Of a stretch of 11,280 nt of DNA, positions 4,618 through 11,280 are shown one piece after another. Position numbers and translations under genes: made by a program. Source of the stretch: an uncultured Clostridia bacterium (GTDB lineage Bacteria; Bacillota; Clostridia; Christensenellales; Aristaeellaceae); assembly GCA_946626395.1 (NCBI GenBank), contig CAMOUF010000265.1, forward strand, positions 1 through 11,280, given 5' to 3'. Below the pieces are notes generated by a model. That model was not told the origin of the DNA and did no database searches. It worked only from the letters and a program-made list of their open reading frames with translations. The first letter of the stretch is position 1. The number at the start of each line of letters is the position of its first letter.

Positions 4618-6363
4618 TCAACCGCGCTGATCCTGGAGCTTGATCACCAGGTTATTCAAATTCATGGAATAGGTATACCGGATGTCCTGGGCCATGGCCA
4701 TCACCAGGCGAATGCCCAGGGCGTCCTCCGTACCCTGGGGCACATAGCTCACGGGGTCAAAGGCACGGCAGTCGTCCCGGAAGCGCAGCACCCATTGATC
4801 CTGCTTGCACTGCACCCGCAGGAGCAGATGGTTTTTCCCATCTTTTTCAAAGCCGTGAATCACCGTATTGCCAGCCAATTCCTCGATACACAGGGCCATG
4901 TGGTTCGCCGTCTTGGGGCTTTGGCCGTGATCCAGGCAGAACTGTTCCGCTGCCCGGGCTGCCTGGGTAACCTCGTCCAGCGCATGAATATCTTTTTCCA
5001 GCAGGTCCTCCGGTTTTACGCCAAAGCTGTCTTTGAGCAGCAGGAAAGGCGCTGAAGCCAGCACGGGCCTGCCGTTCTTTTTCCACACATATCCGGCCAC
5101 GCAGCACAGCGTCAGCAATTCTCCCGCCGCGAAAAACAGCCATACGCCCGTGACGCCCAGGAACCGGCTGAACAAAAACGCGGCCAGGGCGGGCAGCAGC
5201 GCGCCTTCCAGCACGGAAATGATCTCCGTCAACCGCACCCGCTCGGTGCCCTGATACAGGCTTTTGAAGATATTATTCAGGCAGCAGGGAATCAGCCCCA
5301 GGGCAAAGAGCCGAACGCCTTCTATGGTCATGGTTTGGGCCTTGCCGGGCTCGGCAATGAAGATGCCCACAAACACAGGGGCGAACGCGAACAGCACCAC
5401 GCCCATGGCCGTGCCCAGCAGCACCGCGTACCGGGGCAGCAGGCGCAAAAGCTCCTTGAGGCCCGAGGCGTCCTCCTCATGATACAGGATGCCGGACAGC
5501 GTCAGCGATACGCCGCCGATCCCGGTGGAAACGCAGTTGCCCGCGTTGCCGATGGACAGCAGAACGGAATAGGCCGCCACGGCCTCGTGGCCGTCCAGAT
5601 CCATCAGAATCTTATTGAGCAGGAACACCAGCACCACCGAGGACGCCATGCCAAACAGCGCGGGCACGCCGCCCACCGCCAGCTCCCGGATTTTCTTCCA
5701 GGTGATGGAGCGGAAAGAAAACTTGAACACGCACTTTCGGGACAGGAAATATACCATGGCGATGACCATGGCCGCGTAATAGCTCAGGGAGGAGGCCAGG
5801 CCCATGCCGAACATCCCCCCATGGAAAACCAGCGCGCTGAGCAGATCGAAGCCCACGTCGGCCACCGTCATGCCCAGCACCGCGGCAATGAGCAGATTGC
5901 TCTGCCCCGCCATCTGCAAAAACGGCACCAGCACCAGCGCCCCCATGGAGCCGGGAGCGCCCAGGATGAAGCCCGTCAGATAATCCCGGGTCTGCTCAAA
6001 CAGCGGGCCCTCTTTGCCTGCGCCCATAAAGACGGTCAGCGGGTCCCGCAGCAGCAGCACCGATACCATGAACAAAACTGAAATGCCCAGCATCAGCCCG
6101 ATGGCGGAGGAATAGCCCCGGTTGGTTTCCGCCCGGTCGCCGCTGCCCAGGGATTTGCTGCACGCCACCTGCACGCCCGCTGCCAGCATGCTGCCAATGG
6201 CCCCGATCACCAGCAGAACGGGGTTTGCCAGCCCGTAGGCGGCCACGGCCTGCACGCCCAAAAAACGGCAGATCATGATGTTGTCGATCAGCAGGCAAAG
6301 GGACACCGTCAGCGCGGACAGGGATTGGGCCGCCAGCATTTGTTTGATCAGTTTTCGTATCAT
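4618..6363 (-). CDS. MATE-family transporter fused to a C-terminal RsbW-like ATPase domain
   Basis: A 581-residue protein. Residues about 1-430 are hydrophobic, with the two-lobe MATE/MOP-flippase layout: a first lobe beginning LIKQMLAAQSLSALT and containing GLANPVLLVIGAIGSMLAAG, and a second lobe starting near GGVPALFGMASS (231-242). About 12 membrane helices are expected. MATE proteins export drugs or metabolites using Na+ or H+ gradients. Residues about 450-581 are soluble and resemble HATPase_c_2 anti-sigma kinase domains: N-box CIEELAGNTVIHG (E495, N499), a G1-like RDDCRAFDP (529-537) in which the usual Gly is Cys532, and G2-like ALGIRLV (548-554). The fusion suggests that nucleotide binding or phosphorylation tunes transport, or that the transporter acts as a membrane sensor. 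ATG at 6363 has GGTGAAG nearby. No frameshift at the join. The upstream 239 bp hold a MITE-like element, and the gene upstream on the same strand is PreA-like but not tightly coupled. Confidence 0.88.
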   Translation of the reverse strand: MIRKLIKQMLAAQSLSALTVSLCLLIDNIMICRFLGVQAVAAYGLANPVLLVIGAIGSMLAAGVQVACSKSLGSGDRAETNRGYSSAIGLMLGISVLFMVSVLLLRDPLTVFMGAGKEGPLFEQTRDYLTGFILGAPGSMGALVLVPFLQMAGQSNLLIAAVLGMTVADVGFDLLSALVFHGGMFGMGLASSLSYYAAMVIAMVYFLSRKCVFKFSFRSITWKKIRELAVGGVPALFGMASSVVLVFLLNKILMDLDGHEAVAAYSVLLSIGNAGNCVSTGIGGVSLTLSGILYHEEDASGLKELLRLLPRYAVLLGTAMGVVLFAFAPVFVGIFIAEPGKAQTMTIEGVRLFALGLIPCCLNNIFKSLYQGTERVRLTEIISVLEGALLPALAAFLFSRFLGVTGVWLFFAAGELLTLCCVAGYVWKKNGRPVLASAPFLLLKDSFGVKPEDLLEKDIHALDEVTQAARAAEQFCLDHGQSPKTANHMALCIEELAGNTVIHGFEKDGKNHLLLRVQCKQDQWVLRFRDDCRAFDPVSYVPQGTEDALGIRLVMAMAQDIRYTYSMNLNNLVIKLQDQRG

Positions 6364-6443
6364 CGTACTTCACCATGTTCTTGTTTGAATTTTTGCAACT
6401 GTTTAGTCGTAAAGGGTTGCAGGGCGCTTCATCCATTTGAAAG

Positions 6444-6540
6444 AAACCTCTCAGTCGGCTTCGCCGCCAGCTCCCCTAATAGGGGAGCCTATATTTGCCT
6501 CCCCTATCAGGGGAGGTGCCCCGCAGGGGCGGAGAGGTTT
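6444..6540. mobile_element. MITE-like multi-hairpin repeat element
   Basis: About 97 bp bounded by inverted ends AAACCTCTC (6444-6452) and GAGAGGTTT (6532-6540). Inside are four perfect small hairpins: CGGC-TTC-GCCG (6456-6466), GCTCCCCT-AAT-AGGGGAGC (6470-6488), CCTCCCCT-ATC-AGGGGAGG (6498-6516) and GCCCC-GCA-GGGGC (6518-6530). It has no coding capacity and no clear target-site duplication. The wording CCTCTCAGTCGGC...CAGCTCCCC resembles a repeat I recall as common in gut Clostridia intergenic regions. It lies between two minus-strand genes and could end or process the upstream transcript. Confidence 0.75.
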
Positions 6541-6602
6541 TGCCCTCCTCCCTGAACTCCATGTTCGTCTGAACAGTTACGTTTTTTTCATGCGCGGGGC
6601 CT

Positions 6603-8102
6603 TTATCGGCTGATGCGCTTGACGCCGGAGGTGATGGCCCTTTGGGGGCACACCAGCAGGCACAGATGGCATCCCACGCAGTTTTTGCCGTTCAGCCTGG
6701 GGCGGCGGTTTTCATCCAGCCGGATGGCCTGGTGGCCGCCGTCCGCGCAGGAAATCTCGCAGCGGCCGCACCCGATGCATCTCTCCCGGATAAACTGGGG
6801 GAAAAGGACGGTATCCCGTTCCAGGACATCGGTGGTAGGGCTTAAGGAATCCAGGCCCAGGCCGATGGCCTCCTTCACGCTGGCAAAGCCTTTTTCCGCC
6901 AGATACAGGTTCAGGCCGCTTTTCAAATCCTCGATGATCCGGTAGCCGTACTGCATCACCGCGGTGGTCACCTGAATGGAGCCGCCGCCCAGCAGGATAA
7001 ATTCCAGGGCGTCCAGCCAGGTTTCCACCCCGCCCATGGCCGACAGGTGCATGCCCTTCAACTGGGGATTCTGCGCCAGCTCCGAAATGAACCGGAGGGC
7101 AATGGGCTTGACGGCATTGCCGCTGTAGCCGCCCACGGCGCTGTGTCCACGCACAGCGGGGGCGGACACATAGGTGTGAGGACTGACGCCCACAATGGAT
7201 TTGATGGTGTTGATGGCGGCCAGGCCGTCCGCGCCGCCGCGCCGGGCGGCTTTCCCGGCAGGGCTCATAGCCGCCACATTGGGGGTCAGCTTGGCCAGCA
7301 CGGGAATATGGCAGGCCCCCTTGGCGGCGGCGGTAAACCGCTCCACCAATTCCGGCACCTGGCCGATATCGCTGCCCAGGCCCTCTTCCATCATGTTGGG
7401 GCAGGAGAAATTCAGCTCCACCGCATCCGCGCCGTTTTCCTGGCACAGCCGGGCCAATTCGCCCCATTCCCGCTCATGCTGGCCCATGATGGAGGCCAGG
7501 ATGAATTTGGAGGGATACTTCTTTTTCAGCCTGCGGAACACTTCCATGTTTTCCGCCACGCTGTGATCCGACAATTGCTCGATATTCTTAAAGCCGATGA
7601 TGCTGCCGTCGCCGCCGGTCAAGGCGGAAAAGCGGGGGGACGCCTCGTGGATATCCAGGGTGCAGATGGTTTTAAAGCATGCCCCCGCCCAGCCAGCTTC
7701 AAAGGCCCGGGCGCACATATCATAGGTGCTGGCCACCACGGAGGAGGAGAGTAAAAAGGGATTCTCCAGCGGAACGCCGCACAGGTCGCATTGCAGCCTT
7801 TCTTCGTCCTGCGGCAGCGGCGTTTCGCATTCGGGCTTTACCTGGTAATACAGCCGGTTCATCAGATCCCGGATGGGCACTTCCCTGGCCCGGACGCAGG
7901 CCCGTTCGCAGGGGGCGGAGCAGGTCAGGCAGGGGTTTTCATCCGGCAGGCGGCAGGCCGCGGTCTGTTCATTCTCAAACCAAACGCTCCGCAGGAAAGA
8001 GGACGGCTTCAGCTTTTCGCATACCGCGTCGCAGGGCGCGTCGGCGCACAGGGCACAGCGCATCATGTCCGCCCGGGCAATGATCGGGGTGTCAGAAATC
8101 AT
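6603..8102 (-). CDS. preA: PreA-type dihydropyrimidine dehydrogenase subunit with extra N-terminal Fe-S domain
   Basis: A 499-residue cytoplasmic iron-sulfur flavoprotein. The core (about 105-435) is the dihydroorotate-dehydrogenase-like FMN barrel, very close to E. coli PreA: NFSCPN (231-236, with C234 as candidate active-site Cys), LAKLTPNV, GGADGLAAINTIKSI, GGYSGNAVKPIALRFI, GGVETWLDALEF and QVTTAVMQYGYRII. The C-terminus holds two 4Fe-4S motifs: C442-x2-C-x2-C-x3-C452 and C475-x2-C-x2-C-x3-C485. PreA reduces uracil or thymine together with the NADH/FAD subunit PreT. Here the N-terminal 100 residues carry two more Cys clusters (C16-x2-C-x4-C-x3-C28 and C58-x2-C-x3-C-x3-C69), like the Fe-S domain normally found at the start of PreT or mammalian DPYD, so the chain has about four clusters. 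No PreT gene is in the window. ATG at 8102 is chosen because AAAGGAG lies 8 nt upstream; an in-frame start at 8156 lacks one. Substrate is uncertain; a different ene-reduction is possible. Confidence 0.88.
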   Translation of the reverse strand: MISDTPIIARADMMRCALCADAPCDAVCEKLKPSSFLRSVWFENEQTAACRLPDENPCLTCSAPCERACVRAREVPIRDLMNRLYYQVKPECETPLPQDEERLQCDLCGVPLENPFLLSSSVVASTYDMCARAFEAGWAGACFKTICTLDIHEASPRFSALTGGDGSIIGFKNIEQLSDHSVAENMEVFRRLKKKYPSKFILASIMGQHEREWGELARLCQENGADAVELNFSCPNMMEEGLGSDIGQVPELVERFTAAAKGACHIPVLAKLTPNVAAMSPAGKAARRGGADGLAAINTIKSIVGVSPHTYVSAPAVRGHSAVGGYSGNAVKPIALRFISELAQNPQLKGMHLSAMGGVETWLDALEFILLGGGSIQVTTAVMQYGYRIIEDLKSGLNLYLAEKGFASVKEAIGLGLDSLSPTTDVLERDTVLFPQFIRERCIGCGRCEISCADGGHQAIRLDENRRPRLNGKNCVGCHLCLLVCPQRAITSGVKRISR

Positions 8103-8160
8103 ATTCTCCGCTCCTTTCCAAATCCCTTGTTTTCTTTTGCTGATTGATGCAAACAATTCA

Positions 8161-8210
8161 GCGTCGGTTTTTCAGCCCCGCCGGATATCAAACCGGCTCG
8201 CCTCCGACGT
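8161..8210 (-). promoter_or_regulatory. Structured 5' leader of the preA-like gene
   Basis: In the minus-strand RNA an outer stem CGUCGG/CCGACG (complements of 8204-8209 and 8162-8167) encloses an inner hairpin GCCGG/CCGGC with an 8-nt loop (8180-8197). The RNA 5' end predicted from the promoter falls just before this fold, and about 60 nt then lead to the ribosome binding site. It matches no riboswitch class I recognise; it could be an RNA-stabilising 5' structure or an unknown regulatory element. Confidence 0.45.
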
Positions 8211-8218
8211 TCTTTTTC

Positions 8219-8227
8219 ATTATATCA
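8219..8227 (-). promoter_or_regulatory. Extended -10 promoter of the preA-like gene
   Basis: On the minus strand TGA-TATAAT (8227 to 8219) is a perfect extended -10 element. No good -35 box is seen 16-18 bp upstream. The start would be near 8212, giving a leader of about 110 nt. Confidence 0.65.
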
Positions 8228-8332
8228 TAAAATTCCAAGAAAGAATATTCATTCGGAAGGGAAAATTAGGAAGCAATGATCATTTTATAACAAGGATACT
8301 GTTCTGCCGTATAAAGAACGCTTTAAGCGAGC

Positions 8333-8370
8333 AGGCAATAGGCATTAGGTGTTAGGCATTAGGCAATAGA
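8333..8370 (+). repeat. AGGCAATAGGCATTAGG-type repeat, copy 2 (left arm of an inverted pair)
   Basis: Units of AGGCAATAG, GCATTAGG and GTTAGGCATTAGG are strung together. The last 17 bases, AGGCATTAGGCAATAGA (8354-8370), are the exact complement of 8461-8477. The family is shared with 3733-3756. Confidence 0.75.
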
Positions 8371-8460
8371 AAGAGAGTTCAGAGTTCCGATATTTTCGTC
8401 GTTCCAAGTCCGGATTCGTTTTTTGTGTGTGCTATATTCCCTGTACTCTTCACTCTTTCA

Positions 8461-8487
8461 TCTATTGCCTAATGCCTATTGCCTATT
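8461..8487 (-). repeat. AGGCAATAGGCATTAGG-type repeat, copy 3 (right arm, inverted)
   Basis: TCTATTGCCTAATGCCT (8461-8477) followed by ATTGCCTATT is the inverse of copy 2. The two arms lie 90 bp apart and could form a large cruciform or RNA hairpin. The intervening DNA has weaker matching near the arms (AGAGAGT left, ACTCTTTC right). Confidence 0.75.
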
Positions 8488-8515
8488 CCCTCAAAGTTGT
8501 GTTCCCTCAAAGTTG
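8486..8515 (+). repeat. Tandem 14-bp direct repeat
   Basis: TTCCCTCAAAGTTG occurs twice with a 16-bp period (8486-8499 and 8502-8515). It ends just before the -35 box of the ileS promoter at 8520, so it may be a local duplication or an activator/repressor site. Confidence 0.7.
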
Positions 8516-8519
8516 CCAG

Positions 8520-8548
8520 TTGATTTTGAAAGCCAATTATAGTATAAT
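8520..8548 (+). promoter_or_regulatory. Promoter of ileS
   Basis: TTGATT (8520-8525), 17-bp spacer, perfect TATAAT (8543-8548). The start near 8555 gives a leader of only about 33 nt, too short for a T-box. Confidence 0.8.
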
Positions 8549-8587
8549 TTCCAGGATACACAATGATTTGTTGGGAGGTCTTGGGGT

Positions 8588-11280
8588 TTGAAATACACAG
8601 AGCTGGACGCCAGGCTGGATTTATCCTCTCTGCAGAGGGACGTGCTGTCCTTCTGGAAGGAAAACCATACCTTTGAAAAATCCCTGGAAGGGAAAAACAG
8701 CGAGGTCGTGTTCTATGACGGCCCGCCCTTCCCCACCGGAAAGCCGCACCATGGCACGGTGCTGGTTTCTTTTATTAAAGATATGATCGCCCGCTACTGG
8801 ACCATGCGGGGCAACAGCGTTCCCCGGGTGTGGGGCTGGGACTGCCACGGCCTGCCCATCGAGAACCAGGCCGAAAAGCTGCTGGGCATCGGGGACAAGA
8901 GCATCATTGAAAAGACCACCTCCCTGGAAGCCGGGGACGAAGCCGCCCGGGTGGACGGCCAGGTGAACCAGAAGTGGCACCGCATGGTGCAGGACGCCAC
9001 GGACGAAGCCGCCCGCTTCCCCCAGTTCAAGGGCATGCACGTGGGCATGGCGGCCTTTAACAACGAATGCCGGGAAATCGTGAGCAGCAACAACGAAGCC
9101 TGGCGGGAATACATCGAGGAAATGGCCCGCTGGGTGGACTACGACCACGCCTACAAAACCATGACGCCCCAGTTTATGGAGAGCGTGATGTGGGCCTTCA
9201 AGACCTGCTACGACAAGGGCCTCATTTATTCCGGTTATCGCGTGACGCCTTACTGCATGCACTGCGAAACCAGCCTGTCCATTTCCGATACCCGCGAAAG
9301 CGATTCCACCCGGCCCCGGCAGGACCGCTGGATCATCGCCAAGTTCAAGTCCGAAAGCGAACCGGAACTGAACGGCAAGCCGGTGTATTACCTGGCCTGG
9401 ACCACCACCCCCTGGACCTTGCCCTCCAACCTGGCCCTGTCCGTGAACGAAAGCCTCATCTACGCTTACGTGGACGTGGGCGAGCAGATTTACGTGGCCT
9501 GCGAAAACACCCTGGCCAGCTTTAAAAACGTGTTTGGGGACACCCCCAACATTGTCAAGCGCGTGCAGGGCAAGGACATGCTGGGCAAGCTGTATACTCC
9601 CCTGCTGCCCTACTTTGCTTTCATGCGCAAGGACGGTGCTTTCCGCATCATTCCCGCGGATTACGTGGACGCCGCCGAGGGCGTGGGCATCGTGCACACC
9701 GCCCCCGCCTTTGGCGAGGACGACTATTGGACCTGCCGCAAGAATGGCATCCCCACCGACATCGTGAACCCCGTGGACGCCAAGGGCCACTTTACCGAGG
9801 AAGTGACCGACTTCTTCGAGGACAGCAAGACCCGGAACGTGATCGAGATGAACCCCATCATCGTCCGGTTCCTGTATGCCAACGACAAGGCTGTGGCCGA
9901 CGGCACCCTGGTGCATAACTATCCCCACTGCTGGCGCTGCAAGAACCCTCTGATCTACAAGGCCATGAGCGCCTGGTACTTCAACATCGAAAAGATCAAG
10001 CCCCAATTGATCGAGGAAAACGAAAAGATCAACTGGGTGCCCGAAGGGGTGAAGCACGGCCGGTTCGGCAACTGGCTGGAAAACGCCCGGGACTGGAACA
10101 TTTCCCGCAACCGCTACTGGAGCACCCCCATCCCCATCTGGGAATGCGACTGCTGCAAGGAGCGCAGGGTGCTGGGCAGCATCCAGGAAATCAAAGAGGT
10201 CAGCGGCATCGAGCTGACCGACCTGCACCGCCAGTACATGGACCAGGTGACCTTCCCCTGCGCCTGCGGCGGCACCATGCGGCGCGTGCCCGAGGTGCTG
10301 GACTGCTGGTTTGAGTCCGGCTCCGTCACCTACGCCCAGAAGCACTATCCCTTTGAAAACAAGGATTGGTTCGAGACCCACTTCCCCTGCGACTTTATCG
10401 TGGAATACACCGGCCAGATCCGCTGCTGGTTCTATTATATGCACGTGATGGCCGTGGCGCTGTTTGGCCGCCCCGCCTTCAAGAACTGCATCGTCCACGG
10501 CACATTGCTGGCCAAGGACGGAAAGAAGCTGAGCAAATCCAGCAGGAATTACACCGACCCCATGGAGCTCATGCGGGGCTATGGCACCGATGCCTTCCGG
10601 CTGTACCTGTACCAGAGCAACGCCATGCTCATGGGCGACCTGAAATTTGACGACGACGGCTTAAAGGACGCTTACCAGCAGCTGGTGGCCCCCCTGTGGA
10701 ACGCGGCCAACTTCTATATCTCCTACGCCAACGTGGACGGCTATCACCCCACCGAGCTGAAGGAACCGAAAACCAGCCATCAGCTGGACCGCTGGATTCT
10801 GGCCAAGCTGCAGCAGACGGAAAAGACCATCCGGGAAGCCATGGACGCCTACCAGGTGGACGGCTACGTGACCCCCCTGGTGAGCCTGATGGACGGCCTG
10901 ACCAACTGGTACATCCGCCGTTCCCGCCGCCGGTTCTGGGGCAGCGAAATGACCGAGGACAAGCAGGCCGCTTACGACACCCTGTATTACGTGCTGGTGA
11001 ACCTGATCAAGCTCTACGCTCCCGTGGCCCCCATTCTCAGCGAAAAGCTGTATCAGATTTTGACCGGCGAGGAATCCGTGCATCTGGCTGCCTGGCCGGA
11101 TATTCCCGCGGCCTATGCTGACGACAAGCTCATTGCCGACGTGGAATTGGTGCGCCGCGTGATCCGCCTGACCCGCTCCATCCGGGAAAAGCAGAAGGTA
11201 AAGAACCGCCAGCCTTTGAGCCTGATGCAGATCGCCCTGAACGACCCGGCAGGCGCCCAGGTGGTGGCAGCCTTCGCGGA
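8588..11280 (+). CDS. ileS: Isoleucine-tRNA ligase (IleS), 3' end beyond the window
   Basis: The frame stays open from a TTG at 8588 to the window edge: 897 codons without a stop, so the protein is 3'-truncated by the window. It charges tRNA-Ile with isoleucine using ATP. Motifs in order: GKPHHGT (51-57) at the HIGH site, WGWDCHGLPIE (82-92), TTTPWTLPSN (272-281) and GVGIVHTAPAFGEDD (from 365) of the CP1 editing domain, HCWRCK, LDCWFESGS, GQIRCWFY, KLSKS (647-651) at the ATP loop, and LTNWYIRRSRRRFW in the anticodon-binding part. The layout looks closer to the longer IleS2 (eukaryote-like) type, usually over 1,000 residues. The start is TTG because an in-frame stop lies at 8564, GGGAGG (8573-8578) sits 9 nt upstream, and the next in-frame ATG comes only after the HIGH site. 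At the HIGH site the second His is Thr. Long open frames on the opposite strand here are GC-bias shadows. Confidence 0.96.
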   Translation, partial: MKYTELDARLDLSSLQRDVLSFWKENHTFEKSLEGKNSEVVFYDGPPFPTGKPHHGTVLVSFIKDMIARYWTMRGNSVPRVWGWDCHGLPIENQAEKLLGIGDKSIIEKTTSLEAGDEAARVDGQVNQKWHRMVQDATDEAARFPQFKGMHVGMAAFNNECREIVSSNNEAWREYIEEMARWVDYDHAYKTMTPQFMESVMWAFKTCYDKGLIYSGYRVTPYCMHCETSLSISDTRESDSTRPRQDRWIIAKFKSESEPELNGKPVYYLAWTTTPWTLPSNLALSVNESLIYAYVDVGEQIYVACENTLASFKNVFGDTPNIVKRVQGKDMLGKLYTPLLPYFAFMRKDGAFRIIPADYVDAAEGVGIVHTAPAFGEDDYWTCRKNGIPTDIVNPVDAKGHFTEEVTDFFEDSKTRNVIEMNPIIVRFLYANDKAVADGTLVHNYPHCWRCKNPLIYKAMSAWYFNIEKIKPQLIEENEKINWVPEGVKHGRFGNWLENARDWNISRNRYWSTPIPIWECDCCKERRVLGSIQEIKEVSGIELTDLHRQYMDQVTFPCACGGTMRRVPEVLDCWFESGSVTYAQKHYPFENKDWFETHFPCDFIVEYTGQIRCWFYYMHVMAVALFGRPAFKNCIVHGTLLAKDGKKLSKSSRNYTDPMELMRGYGTDAFRLYLYQSNAMLMGDLKFDDDGLKDAYQQLVAPLWNAANFYISYANVDGYHPTELKEPKTSHQLDRWILAKLQQTEKTIREAMDAYQVDGYVTPLVSLMDGLTNWYIRRSRRRFWGSEMTEDKQAAYDTLYYVLVNLIKLYAPVAPILSEKLYQILTGEESVHLAAWPDIPAAYADDKLIADVELVRRVIRLTRSIREKQKVKNRQPLSLMQIALNDPAGAQVVAAFA

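Larger units (their letters stand above)
8228..8519. other. Gene-free, repeat-rich spacer between divergent preA-like and ileS genes
   Basis: No ORF with a ribosome binding site is seen. The stretch holds the inverted pair of AGGCAATAGG-type repeats (8333-8370 and 8461-8487) and a 14-bp direct repeat at its right end. No T-box features were found (no GGGTGGNACCGCG-like antiterminator bulge and no terminator), although such leaders are common before aminoacyl-tRNA synthetase genes in this phylum. Confidence 0.6.

Noticed and set aside
4615..4633. GGATCA-7-TGATCC hairpin between the convergent genes
   Set aside because: The stem is only 6 bp with no T-run on either strand, so it was not called a terminator; the convergent pair has no clear one.
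5335..6081. A 248-codon plus-strand open frame
   Set aside because: Antisense to the MATE gene; Gln/His/Arg-rich shadow composition and no known domain.
6553..6595. GTTC-N4-GAAC inverted repeat near 6563 followed by TTTTTTT
   Set aside because: It has a plus-strand terminator look, but no plus-strand gene precedes it, and the orientation is opposite to a LexA box.
7047..7754. Plus-strand open frames over the preA-like gene
   Set aside because: Antisense shadows; the minus-strand frame has conserved PreA motifs and Fe-S clusters.
8621..10498. A 625-codon open frame on the minus strand
   Set aside because: It is antisense to ileS, whose plus-strand frame carries all class I synthetase motifs. 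The translation (rich in His, Gly, Val, Ala) is typical of a GC-biased shadow.

Overview
The window looks like a chromosomal segment from an anaerobic, gut- or rumen-type Clostridia (Bacillota). This is inferred from the GC-rich, GCC/CTG-biased codon use, the AGGAGG-type ribosome binding sites, the TTGACA/TATAAT promoters, several Clostridia-type intergenic repeats and the gene families present. No rRNA, tRNA, CRISPR array or transposase gene was seen. 

Layout, left to right. (1) 92-490: a secreted SH3-like protein with its own promoter and terminator, lower in GC than the rest. (2) 583-1332: a small COG3910-type ATPase. (3) 1333-1865: a gene-free stretch holding a perfect 21-bp inverted repeat and minus-strand terminators, with a possible small RNA. 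(4) 1866-3727: a DeoR-family regulator and a ROK-family sugar kinase, divergently transcribed from back-to-back promoters, a classic sugar-responsive pair. (5) 3844-4590: a consensus promoter with a Gram-positive LexA-type palindrome (GAAC-N4-GTTC) just after the start site, a small XRE-type HTH protein, then an 89-residue protein resembling the free-standing C-terminal glycyl-radical end of anaerobic ribonucleotide reductase (NrdD), which has a strong leader hairpin. (6) 4618-6363, minus: a MATE transporter fused to an RsbW-like HATPase domain. (7) 6444-6540: a MITE-like multi-hairpin element with AAACCTCTC inverted ends. (8) 6603-8102, minus: a PreA-type dihydropyrimidine dehydrogenase carrying an extra N-terminal Fe-S domain, with a structured 5' leader. 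(9) 8228-8519: repeat-rich gene-free DNA. (10) 8588 to the right edge: a long ileS gene with a TTG start, cut off by the window end.

Most genes are single-gene transcription units. Possible functional links are the DeoR/ROK pair (sugar phosphorylation and its control) and, more speculatively, the SOS-like operator, XRE protein and NrdD-tail protein, which could connect DNA damage with deoxynucleotide supply. The most unusual items are the stand-alone NrdD-like tail, the LexA-like box, the transporter-kinase fusion, the PreA architecture and the HHGT variant of the HIGH motif in IleS.
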